Assembly (NCBI GenBank): GCA_000469685.2
Contig: LS997562.1
Coordinates: 8,446,007 to 8,510,006, forward strand
Source: Haemonchus contortus
Taxonomy: Eukaryota > Nematoda > Chromadorea > Rhabditida > Trichostrongylidae
Direction of reading: 5' to 3'
Length of the DNA: 64,000 bases
The translations under genes and the position numbers were made by a program. Shown here one piece after another: positions 40,723 through 52,082 of this stretch. The notes below the pieces were generated by a model that was not told where the DNA came from, did no database searches, and saw only the letters and a program-made list of their open reading frames with translations. Within the stretch, counting starts at the first letter, position 1; every line of letters begins with the position of its first letter.

Positions 40723-43700
40723 ATGACGAACACACTACATCTTTTGGCTAGCAGCTCTACCACAACGGCCTTGGATGCGGCACGGAGCCTGCTGAGTAAG
40801 TCAATGCTTTATGGTCTCTAAATTACTACTAAATTTCCAGAAAGATATTCCTGATTTTAGTGCGTGGAGCAAATCCATGTGCGAGGGAGGAAGATGGCTT
40901 AACACCGCTACATGTAGCATGCGCCTATGACTGTTTGGCTATGGCACAACTTTTGATGCATTATGGTGCTGATCCATTAGCCCAAGATCTACACGGTCGC
41001 ACTCCTCGAAGCTTGGCTACAGGGAACACACAGAGGTAATGTAGTTTAAGAGCTTGGATTGCATGGAAAACATCTTTACGCTCTACTCCCTTTGATTTTA
41101 CAATTTTAACGGTTTGGGTTGGACATTGATTTAAAACTACTTAGTCTAATATTTTATTTTTGTTCACATGCCAGGCATGGTCAAATTTCGTCTTTTGTTC
41201 ATTGAATTATGTTTCAGATTGTTTTCTATAAATACATCTCAATTTGTCGTTCTTTGCTCAAGAAGCTGGATTTATCTGCTTCTTGCCATTGATCGAAAAA
41301 GTACAATACATTCGTACCACTTTCTGCACCTTTATGCCATACACTCAATGGTTATTATAGGTTTCTTCAGCGAATGCTTGCCAAAAGCACCAGGGAACAA
41401 AGAGGAATTATTAGACGGCTTTTTGCTTGTCATGCCGGAATGGGAACGGCAACAAACACCAATTTTATAAGGAGCATACGAAGAAAAGTGCGGCGATCAT
41501 TCAACGTTGGCCGAAGGAGGCCAAGCCTCGTGGGTTTCTTATCATCTGTTATATTTGAACGAAAGTGGAAGCTGTTCAGGGTGTTATCATCCGGTTGTGA
41601 TGAGTGTGTAAGCATTTGAATCTGTAATATCAAAGAAGGTGATTAGCACTATTGATTACAGTTTCTGGTATTGTTATCATTCTGAGTAGGGGCTATAGTC
41701 AAAGTTATAGATTAAGCCTTTGGCACCTTCATGATTTCAGGTTTCGATTGTCTTTAATGGAGAAAACTTTCTCACAAATATATTGACAATCATCTCGATG
41801 TTATCATTGCTTTAGACTCTTCCAATCACGCCATTTTGATTAGACAAGATGCTATCAAATCCCGCATTAACTCTTAAGACGGGTTGACTTTTCAGTGCTT
41901 CTGAATGCTGAATACTCAGCTGCATACAGATGCTGAAATATATTAACTAGTTAGATGAAATTGGACCTGGAAAGTAGGGGTTCCTGCGTATATGTGAAGA
42001 CGGGTGATAGACCAAGCCGTTCTTCTTCCGTATCTTTTGAATTTGCACTTGTCTTGAATCTTTTCTTATACTTAAGCATAAATAAGAATCTACTTATTTC
42101 AGGTAGGGCCTCCTATCGCTGAGGCTCCGACACGGGCTTTTACGACTTCCTCACCGGTTACAACTTCAGGAATCAGCGGTCAAGCTCCTCCTACAGGGAC
42201 ACCTCGTTCTGGTACTCTTGCTAGTCCAGGTTACCCAACCTCTGATTTAATGCCATTGCCAACAACTTCTAAACTGACGGGTCCTGCGGGTAAGTCAGTG
42301 TCATTTGTATCACCTTTTTCTTAACCTTTGTGCTGTATTTATTTGGTTTCGAAATCAGTGAAGCTTTACTCAAAGTTAAGCAATGGAGAGTGAGCTTTCG
42401 TCAGAGATCCTAGAAGGGATCAGTCTCAGGCGCGAGTGTCTTGCTGAAAAATCCCAAAAAAAGGAGCTCAACTCCTTGATACTCTCGGGATGCAGTTTTA
42501 TCGTAAGAAATTTGTTTAACGCTCTTGTGAATGTAAATTCAGTGCTGGATAGACGATTTATACCCACCTTTGCAACATTGCCCCGAAATTGCCGCATATA
42601 GGAATTTCGGAAGATATACTTGTAGGGCCGAAGCCGTCCCGAGGAGCTCTCATCAATAAACCGGGCATACCTATTGCTGCTACAGTGGATTTTCCATCAA
42701 CTTCAAGACGATCACAAAGTGATCCCGAAATGAAGTGCGATCGAGATCGTTATCCCCGCTTTCCACAAACTACTAAAGCTTACACGCCACATCATTTGCC
42801 GATGGGATCTCAACCAGCACGAGTGCCTGCTCAGAGTCCTTCTGCTGTTATGGTGGATCCAAGGTTGGTATCTAGTCGTATTCTCACTCTCCTACATGAG
42901 TAAGTTTCAGCTAAGCATTCAGAAGAACAGCCAGACTCACACCGGTGACCCCTAGATCACGACCTGAACCGTCAGCGCCACCCATCGAAGAGATGCCGGC
43001 AGATGATCTTTCCAAGTGGTTAAGCGAAAAGGACAGCAGCCAAGGTGTGCAGAGTGGCACATTTGACTTTTGTACCCTGATTTACGACGAGAACTGTACT
43101 TTCACTTAACTTGTTATTTAGATAGCGAAAAGGCCTATGCCACTGCCGAAGAAAGCTTTGACATGGGTGATTTGCAAAGAAAAGTTCAACAGGTAGTGCT
43201 TCTTGGTTCTCGGTTATATGGTTTGCTTCTTTGTCAAGTAACTTTCTGTTAGATGAGGATCGATGGAACAATTTTCTCGCCAAATGTTGATGATGGTCAA
43301 TTGCGAAAGGTTCGTCGCCTCAATGATGCCCAGTTAAAAGCTGAGCTGAGGAAATTTGGCATTGTTGCTGGACCTATGTGTGCCAGGTGAGCAAAGATAG
43401 TGGTCAACAATATTTTAACTAATTTTTGAACTTTTTGGTTGTATTGGTTGCATCTACTTCCTCCTTTTCGATACATTACCAAAAGCTCTACTTCACTGAT
43501 ACGTGCTCATTTGTCGGGATTGAAGGTCTAAATGAGGCCTTTACCTTGATTTAAGTTGATCATCAAAGAGATTGTGGTTTTCAAGGAAAGCGGCATGAAA
43601 TTAGTTAGTTCTGGTTGATAGTATCTGTGATAACCAGCGCTATCAGTGCGAATTTTGCAGAGTAGGTTCATTTTGTTCTGTACTCGATATTACTAGGCTC

Positions 43701-45355
43701 TGTGGATGGCTTTCTTAGGGCGTTATACGATTTTTTCGCTTTTAAAAACTTCTATTCTCCAATTATCGTAAGCATATCTGATTTTCAAGCACTAGCCTTT
43801 TAATATAAGTGCTCTTCAGTCACGGCCATGGATAGTTTTATCACATAATATTTTATGCTGCTTTTACATCATTTAAGCCGTCGTAATCCTTACAAAAAAA
43901 ACGATTTTTGAAATTAGGACGCGCGGGATGTATGAGAAAAAGTTAGTTGCAATGCGTCGTGGTGCAGCTACTGTGAAAGGAGTGAAATATTCGCGTCAAC
44001 TGGAGATGGCAATGTTGGATATATCAACAGCCGAGAAAGGGAAACCATTAGATGACCAGGTCTGCAACGTTTGTGATTCTAACAGTTTCACTCTATTACC
44101 AAACGTTCAATATGCTCTGTGAGTATACAGGTCCGAGACGAGTTCCAACTAGCTGGCGTGACTGCCTTCTGCTATCTGCTCCTGGATCCCCGAAAAATCT
44201 GCGTTGACGTGGATTCAATGGATCTGAAAAGTTTCGTGCAATCAATATTTTATGTCGGGAAAGGTTCAAAGGTGAGTGGAAAATAGGATTAATACTATTT
44301 TTGCTTAACCTGTTCTTTCGTTTGTTGTCTTCAATTGTGTATGGGTAGATCAGGGGTTACTTGCTCAATCGGTGCTTACATTTTCATAACCAAAAATTGT
44401 TAGGCTTGATTTGACCGTGGTGGCTGTAGAAACTGTGTTCTTTTGTAAAACCTAACATTATTTCCTTTATAACCAGTGCTACGGTATTACAGTTTAGGGT
44501 GATCGTTTCAGGCACGCCCTCTAGCTCATCTAATCGAAGCGAAAAAAGAGAAGGAGCTGAAGTCGCCGAAATTGGTAGGGTAGCCTCATGCACTCTTATC
44601 TATCATATTCATTTTTCACTTGTTTTACTATTCATTTTTTTGTATGGTTCTGTAATCTTGGATGTTTGCCAGTAGTCGAATCGAGGCCTCCCATGCGGAT
44701 GTTTTTTGCTACTCGCATCGATCCCCTCCTACATAGAACCAACGCTCTTGCAGACCTCAAACGCGAAACTTCAACGTATTGATTCAATCTGGAAAAACGG
44801 AAACGGTGTTGTTTGTCTGCAAATCAACCACAGTGTTTCTGATGAAGAGGCTTTTGTTCGTGAGGCTGCTCTTATTGAAGCTATAAAGCTGGAAAATTTG
44901 ACAAATGTTAAGGTGAGCTGAGATTTACGAACGATTCCGAAGCTTGTAAGAAGTTGTGCCACCTTGTTTCCCAAGTTAGATACATCTAGAATGTTTTCAA
45001 ATCCACAATTGCACCTCAAGTGAGCGCACAGATTTGTGGTGTAGCTGCAAAGGTTGAACTAACGTTTTTTGCTGCCTTCCACTCTGCTGTCTTTAGTCTC
45101 CACCACTGTAGACCTTCTTTGAAGTGTTTGTTAGTTCTCCTTGTGAAGCTGGTAAAAAAGAAGTAACCGATTGGAGTATTTCAGGGAGGGGAATGGCGTG
45201 GTAAAAGCAAGTCGTGGTCGCCATCGATGAGAGCAGAATTCGGCACCTACCAGTTATTACGAGCGTTGGGTGTGCTTAAAATGGAAGGCATTCGCCCGAT
45301 ATTTCCTCAAGCCCTTCCTGACTCCTCTCCTTTTGCACCAAAAAAGAATATCTAG
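40723..45355 (+). CDS. lem-3: Ankyrin-LEM-GIY-YIG endonuclease (LEM-3/ANKLE1), 13 exons
   Basis: LEM-3/ANKLE1 is a structure-selective nuclease. In C. elegans it acts at the midbody to cut chromatin bridges late in cytokinesis. Exons: 40723-40795, 40861-41035, 41361-41607, 42103-42289, 42602-42863, 42956-43044, 43122-43192, 43253-43386, 43918-44059, 44131-44271, 44512-44574, 44754-44912, 45185-45355. All phases agree, giving 637 residues. N-terminal ankyrin repeats (to about residue 80) show DGLTPLHVACAYDCLAMAQ and YGADPLAQDLHGRTP. A basic and then proline/serine-rich linker follows. The LEM domain (about 385-430) reads LNDAQLKAELRKFGIVAGP then TRGMYEKKL. The GIY-YIG domain begins near 469 with CYLLLDP and has the family-specific FYVGKGSKARPLAHLIEAKK, EEAFVREAALIEAI and a C-terminal KSKSWSPSMRAEFGTYQLL segment. 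The start gives a full ankyrin repeat and follows a candidate trans-splice site. Confidence 0.94.
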
Positions 45356-46642
45356 ATCGACTAGATTTTTTGAGTACTTGCTAGCCAACGTTCTGTTTAT
45401 GAAAAATCGATATTATGTGCAATCAGCTGCTGCGATCATTGTGGGGTGTCTGCCGCTTCTGTGCGTTTTTGTTGTAGCTTACCGTCAAATTATATTATAA
45501 GCTACTTAGAGTAATCTTTTAGTCTCTTTTATTATTTGTTGCGATTGTTCACCCAAAATAGCTGAGGTTTTGTTTTTTATAGCTCGTTTACATTGTAGTG
45601 ACGTATTTCAATTTACGCCAGCTTTCTCAAATTGAGAACAGCTTTTTCAAATTGGTCTCAACTTTCACGTGTTTAACAGTTTGATGCCATGCCTCAGTAT
45701 TACTTTCACTATCACCAAATTCTGATTTTGCAATAGTTTATTGTTTGTTGAATTCCCTATACATCTACAGCATTTACAGCATTTTCTGGGCATTTTGTAT
45801 CACTCTACTAAGAACTTGAGTAGTTTTCTAATTTTTTTCTGCCGAGACTTCCCTTTTTGTTAATCTCACTTATTAATGGGTTGTCATTCGCATTTTAGAC
45901 ATTATAGTGCTTTATTTTTCATTTCTATTGTTTGTATTTGGTCTGTTGAGTATGCTTGATGTATAGTAGTCTTTCTTTATGACGCTAGTCTTTTTGTAGA
46001 TTTAGATGTGCGCCTTGAGCTGATATTTGAGTCAACATGGTTGGCTTTATTTGTGTTCGACCAAATTGTTTGTAAATAATTTGAATGAAATTCGGATTGA
46101 CTCCTTTCCAATGAGTAATGCTTTGGTATTGGCCTCTATTATCTGTGAATTCTAGTCATCTAGTTATGCTGGCTTTAAATGCATGATAGAGTAGACAGAG
46201 GCCGTTGGGAGATGAGCCGATATCTGGAATGTTTTAGGTTTTGACAAAAATTTTCGATAGTTGTTAAAGTTGTTATGTTAGCTAAGTTCTCATCAGATAG
46301 AGTAACTGCACTAGGAATAGTGAATGGTTCTGAAAAACACCGAAGTTGTTTCTGTTGGAATTTCGTTCTATGGGAGTAACTAGGCCTTCTGAGCTGGGAA
46401 AGTGCCCCGAAAAAATAGTCGTAGTTCGCATCCCAATTCCACTTTTTGTCTTCTTCAAAAGCTAAGAGTTTCCCATAGGTTCAGATCTTTATAAGTTGGG
46501 TCAAGAGACATTATCTGGCAAAGGAGTGCTGTGCTGGTACCATAGGTTGGATTCTTTACTTTCGAAAAATGCCTGAAGTGTAGGATTAGTCGATGGAGAA
46601 GTGCGTACTGTAGTTATATTATATTGAATATTTGACCTATTG
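45356..46642. other. Spacer between lem-3 and the TTC14-like gene
   Basis: About 1.3 kb of AT-rich DNA without a recognisable exon. It should hold the lem-3 3' untranslated region and the promoter of the next gene. Confidence 0.45.
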
Positions 46643-46668
46643 TTTCAGGAGTATCGCAGTTTCATGCG
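46643..46668 (+). promoter_or_regulatory. Probable spliced-leader acceptor of the TTC14-like gene
   Basis: TTGTTTCAG ends at 46648, 20 bases before the ATG at 46669, and no upstream coding exon is visible. Confidence 0.45.
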
Positions 46669-49600
46669 ATGAGTAGTAGCCGTGAGAAGAAAAGAAGTAT
46701 AAGGTGTGCTGCTCGTGAAATCGTTAAGGGAATTCCAAATTCTCAAGAGGACAGGGTACTCGATTTGCCTTCAGTCTCAACGACACCAGCTTATGAATGT
46801 TTTGCTGAACGAATTTCAGAGTCTAGGTAATTAAGTTCTGTGCTTCCATCGTTCTGGATATTTGAGGATCTCTGAAGTTTCCTTCAAGGCAAAGTAGCTC
46901 AATGTATTGCCCTCAGTTTTGATTTCATCAACTTATTTATGCTAACTAACAAAATCCAATCTTCACTGTAACGGTCACCCCGATCGATGACTCTTTCTCT
47001 CAACATCAGGGAAAGGACTCGAGGCCTATCGTATAGATCTGAGCTGGCTGATGGGCAAAGAATTGAGGGGAAATTGAAGTGCTCCGTACTAAATACTGTT
47101 AAATGTTTTCTTGTTATTGAAAAAAGCGAAACATTAGCTCATTTAAAGACGTTTGGTCCGCAATAAGGGGTCGCCATCGTCTCTCGCAGAAGGTGAACCT
47201 TTTGCATATACACTATATGCACAGAAAAACTTCAAATGAATTCACGCTTAACGACAAGTTTCTCATCGTACGCCTGCTGTAACCTCGTGGTCCGATGTCC
47301 ACGTATGGTGCTTTGGGCATCTCAGAAGGACTCGTATTAAAATTTGCCGCACTTTGTTTATTAATACGGTTCTGAGCTTTCCAGCTCCAGCTATTTTGCT
47401 ATTCAAAGGAATGGTGTTTAGTACACCATTTTAGGGGGGGGGGTTCCACTTGCTCCCTTCCAATGTTCTTCGCTGTGATACTCTGAAAATTCAAATCTTT
47501 CAATGTCTGAAAAAATCATAAAGGCTTTCTTTGGCAGCTCTTGACATTTTATGATAAGGTTTTTTTTCACTGTCACCCTTACAATCTCTTGACACCTGCA
47601 GATAAGATTTCCTCTGGGTTTCATATTCGATTGGATTCACACCGTATAATGTGAAGCTTTTCTTCCGTACCGTATGTGTTCATTAGCAAATGTCTTAATT
47701 AGTTTATGCTTCGGTTTATTCGAAGTAGACATCGTGCTCAGGGTAAACACATTCAAATCTTTGTGCACAGCGTGAGGTGTGACCTCGTGAGGTCACCTAA
47801 CTACCCCTATAATAATTATGTGTTGATGTCTCAGCGACAGATTCTATTGTCTTCCCTTCCAACGGCATATGAAAAGGCTATTCATAGCAATGAATACTGG
47901 AAACATTTATGATATAACCCACTGGAATGATCATTTTTCTCCCCTTTCCCCGCTATTTTCCCTTTTCTTAGTATTTGTAATAAAAAAAGCAAATTTGAGT
48001 CAAATTCGTGAGTCGAAAACTTTTTTATTTCAAAATCTCGCCAATAAAATGATGTAGTAATATTAGGTTAATGATTTTACATAAGTATTACTTGTTCGGT
48101 TAATTCTTGCCGCAAATTAAATGCTGTGAATTACTCAAACATTTTTTCCACACTTTTCATGAGTGAGATTATGTATTTCTGTGTGCAACCGGCCTCATCT
48201 TTAACCTTCTTTTTTTACAGCGCGATAACAAAATTCGAAGAGGATGCTCAAGTTGGTGATATTCTTATAGTCAAAGTCAAACGATGTGATATTGTGGGTG
48301 CATATGTGAAGCCTTTATGTTTTGCTACACGGATTAAACGCGATTTGGAGTGGCTGGATTTACAGGTGAGTGTACCGGACACTTTCGTGCAAAACTATTC
48401 GCGAAATGCCAACCACTATCGGCTCGATTCTAATTCGATCATGTTGAATACCGCGCATATTATGTAAAATACCCATAAGCTTGTTTGCGTTGACTTAAGT
48501 CCAGTGGAAGGCCGCATTGGAAGTGTTCTGCGCTGGAGGGGTTTTTTTCTGTAATGCTATGAGTGTATAGGGGCTTATAGCTGAAGGATAGCTTATAGCT
48601 GAAGAGCATTCACAATAAACAGGCTTTGAGAAATAGTCATTTGGAAAATTGAATATTATAATACATTTGAAATCTAATACCCCCTATCCTCTCATGAGCC
48701 TTAATATTACTAACAATAGCAAATAGCTAATTATGCTCAAGTTGTCAAAAAACTATTTGTTAGCGTAGCTGCTGTTGCTGTTGTAACCATTTCCTTTCAT
48801 TATAAAGTATTCTGAAAAAACGTGAACAGATGATAAAACTGCTCGGCTGCTCTCCAGCTACTTAGTTTGTAACGCCCATGTTTTGACGTAAAGTTGTCGA
48901 AGGTTACGTATCATGTTGGAAAACGTTTTATAAACCGCCATATTTGTTTCAGTTGCTCACGCCTTTATCAGCGCTTTCACGTCGCATATCCGTAGGTCAA
49001 TATCTAGAGGCCCGAATATCGAGCGTAAATCCAGTCAAAGTTGAACTACTTGAAGTATGTTTGATTCATGAACTTCTGTTTTCTCGATTTGTCGAGAAAT
49101 TGTTGTATATTCTACCTCTTTTTCTACTATAATTGTTGCGAACCGTTTCACTATTGTGAAACTTGATATCAAATACTTGGTTGAAAACAACTTTCCTTTG
49201 TCTTTTCGCTCTTTCAATTATGACTATTGAGGCTCCACCGCTGTCGTCGAATGAACTCCCAGAGTATTTCAGGTTAGCCGACAAATGTGAAATTTTTAGC
49301 TTCTCTCCATATTTATGTTTTCATTTTATGGTTTTGCCACTCAAAAAAGGAGATTTGGTGTAATTAGCGGTTTTGTTTTGTTGAGTTCACTGGTATTCGC
49401 TTCAGAGCACCTGTCTGAGTTGAATCAGACCTAAACAACCCTTTGGCTTTGCTATGTGGCGTCTTTGTCATGCTTTCATGACGGCTAATCGTTTCAGGAT
49501 TGGCCGGGAGTTGCCACGGCATACTGATTTGCGAAAGTATATTGAGGATAGCAAAATGATGCGGAACACGTACCTTGCGGAAACCCTTCGACTTCCTACC

Positions 49601-51775
49601 ACATCTTCGTACACGTTTTTGAAGCTGGAAGGGGTAGAAATGGTACTTTTAATTCACTCAGTGTTTTTTTAAGTAAAACGATTTGATCGGCCTCGAATTT
49701 GATAATCAAGAAGAAAATTGGAAATATCGTTCATTGTGGCGAATTTGCTCTGTTATGGTAATGAAGGTTCATATGTCGTATTTCAGGATCGAGCAGAGCC
49801 CGCATCGGCTATACGGAAACGACAGAATGAGATGCTTGCCGATGAGTATGTTGTACGAGGTGTGGAACACATGCGATCAGGAAATCGAGAAGCAGCTATC
49901 GTTGTGCTTAATCAAGCATTGGAAATCAATCCGCATTGTGTCGAAGCGCTGGTAGCCAGAGGTGCAGCGTGAGTGAATTTTTATAGCCATGCATCAAAGA
50001 CGCCGTGCTTTCCAATCTGTTTTGGAGGCGGATTCTGCGTCGGATATTAAGCTGATTCGTAAGTTTTGGGATTCGGAGTAGTGGGAGGTCCTTAATGGTA
50101 CTGGTAAGGGTTCACCATAAAAAAAGGTTTAGACGAAGGCATGAGAGTAGGAATATAAGTAGTTTTCGAACTCTGTTCAGTTGTTAGAGCTGTGTTCATA
50201 CTCCTTGAACCGACCTTTTGGATGTTTGCTTAGGGTAGTTTTGTGAAGAATTGATATTAACTCGCTGTGACACCATTCTTTGGATCCTGCTCTAAGGAAA
50301 GAAGAGCTGAGGCAGTTAATATGGTGATATAGTAAAATGCTTAAGGCCGATTCAGAATCCGATTTGTGATCCGAGGGATATTGCACAAGCGCGTGATGCG
50401 AAACGTATACATGAAACGATCAATTTCTTTGCGTCGTCTTGCGCAGATATTCGACAAATGGACACTACGTTCTGGCTGAAGCCGACTTTGATCAGGCGCT
50501 CTCTTTAATGCCAACCCACTCGAATGCTCGTAACTACATGGTGGAGACACTCGTAAAGTATGCATCGCTGTGAGTCTATTTCTTCTTGTGTAAAGAGAAA
50601 GAGAAAAAAGCAAAAAGAATCGCTTAACATACAGTTCAATTACAATCCAGGTTGGAAGTACAAGGTGATTTGGAAAATGCGAAAAGTAAGTTCGAGAAAG
50701 TTTTACGAATAAAGGAGGACCGACGAGCAAGGACGGCATTGGCAAAACTAGATAGGAAGAGAAGAAGTCCATCTGTAGAAATCTGTAAGTATAGTTCTAT
50801 TTTACGATTTCGAAGTTTTTTCTCTGATGAATGAATATTAGGAGACCAGTCGCATCACTGAAAGTTTCGCAGCACATTCTCGTCTCGAAGGAGGAGAGGG
50901 AGGGGTGCATTCAGCCTTTGCGTTTGTGGGTTTCAGCTCTGATGGTAAACCAGTCGGATGTGTCGCGGCTGTCCTTAGAATAACAGCTCATTATTTCTTC
51001 TAAGTGATCAGTCAATAAACGCGGCGACGCAGAACTCAGAACTAATTTAGTGGCACAGAGGCGCCCTTAAATAAGGCTTATATAAGGCTTTCCTTGTCCA
51101 TACACGTCACTGTTGCACACAAACGTAGACACATAAAGATGATACTAGAAGAATACATGTCAATACTAGATGAATACATGTCACTGCTAGATGAAACATG
51201 TCAATACTAGATAAAAACATGTAAATGCCATCTATACATGTTAAACCGGTCCACACCGCTCAATATTCCCTACATGTACTCTTTGTTTGTATTTTAAATA
51301 AGTAACTAAACAAATAATTTATGAGCTATAACTTTTTTTTGACTTGATGTTTCGTTAACTGCTGCTGTATAAGGCGTAACTGCCGCAATACGCGACGCGA
51401 AAGTTTCATAAAGGCGGCGATTCGTAGGCAAAACTTCGGCCTCGAATGGGAATCCAACTCGTACTTGCCCGGAAAGCAGAACTACGAATTCGAGTCCCGT
51501 CCTAGGCCGAAGTTTTGCCCACAAATCGCCATCCTTGTAATCCATGAGCCTTTCAAACTCCATTTTAAAAAGTACTTTCCAAAACCGTTGTTTCAGTGGA
51601 AAATGAACAGGATAAGGGGAAGTCGAAGAGCGCAAAACGCGATGTTGAAGAGGAGAGGAAAAAACGTAGACGTACGTTAGAAGCTGAACGAGAACGAAAA
51701 CGTGAAAGTCATGACAATCGGAAGAAATTACGGGAGATGGAAGAATTCATAAAGGCGTTAAGAGAAAAGAAATGA
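46669..51775 (+). CDS. ttc14: S1/TPR protein, TTC14-like (9 exons)
   Basis: TTC14 is a conserved nuclear tetratricopeptide protein with an S1 RNA-binding fold; its exact role is unclear. Exons: 46669-46826, 48221-48365, 48953-49054, 49232-49272, 49498-49642, 49787-49968, 50447-50557, 50651-50784, 51597-51775, in phase, giving 398 residues. An S1-like region (about 55-135) has VGDILIVKVKRCDIVGAYV and VGQYLEARISSVNPVK. APPLSSNELPEYFR matches the SSEELPLYYR segment of human TTC14. TPR units at about 198-340 contain LNQALEINPHCVEALVARGA, then ADFDQALSLMPTHSNARNYM, then KSKFEKVLRIKEDRRA, which align in order with the human protein. The tail is a charged, probably coiled, KR/E-rich segment. The 41-base exon 4 uses a weak acceptor (ATTGAG). 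The protein is about half the human length because the long human tail is missing. Confidence 0.88.
51142..51224. repeat. Four-copy 20-21-bp tandem repeat
   Basis: ATACTAGATGAATACATGTC-like units begin near 51142, 51163, 51184 and 51204, in the last intron of the TTC14-like gene. Confidence 0.7.
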
Positions 51776-52082
51776 TAGCAATTTGTAATGCTATTAGTTT
51801 AAGTATAGGTTCATATTCTTGCCTCAGTTTGTAGCCTACGCTTGGTGAAATGTCTTCCACTAACTGACTTACTCGGGCATAAGCTCTTAAGATCAGGTAT
51901 TAATTGTTAGTTTGTTTTGCTTTGTTGCAGCACTTTTTGAACGGCTTTGATTTTTGATAAAGCATTGTTTACTGGTTACCATGTTCAGCTTGTTCCTATT
52001 CTGGTTTGCTCCATGTCTATCGTGATTATTATTGAACTTTCTCGAACTCACTTATTTTCTAATCAAGTTTGGAATTTCCAGA
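51776..52082 (+). promoter_or_regulatory. Short intercistronic spacer with an SL-type acceptor
   Basis: Only 307 bp separate the TTC14-like stop codon from the next ATG on the same strand, and TTTCCAG ends 1 base before that ATG. This spacing and site fit a nematode operon with SL2-type trans-splicing of the second gene. I see no AATAAA in the spacer, so the inference is moderate. Confidence 0.4.
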
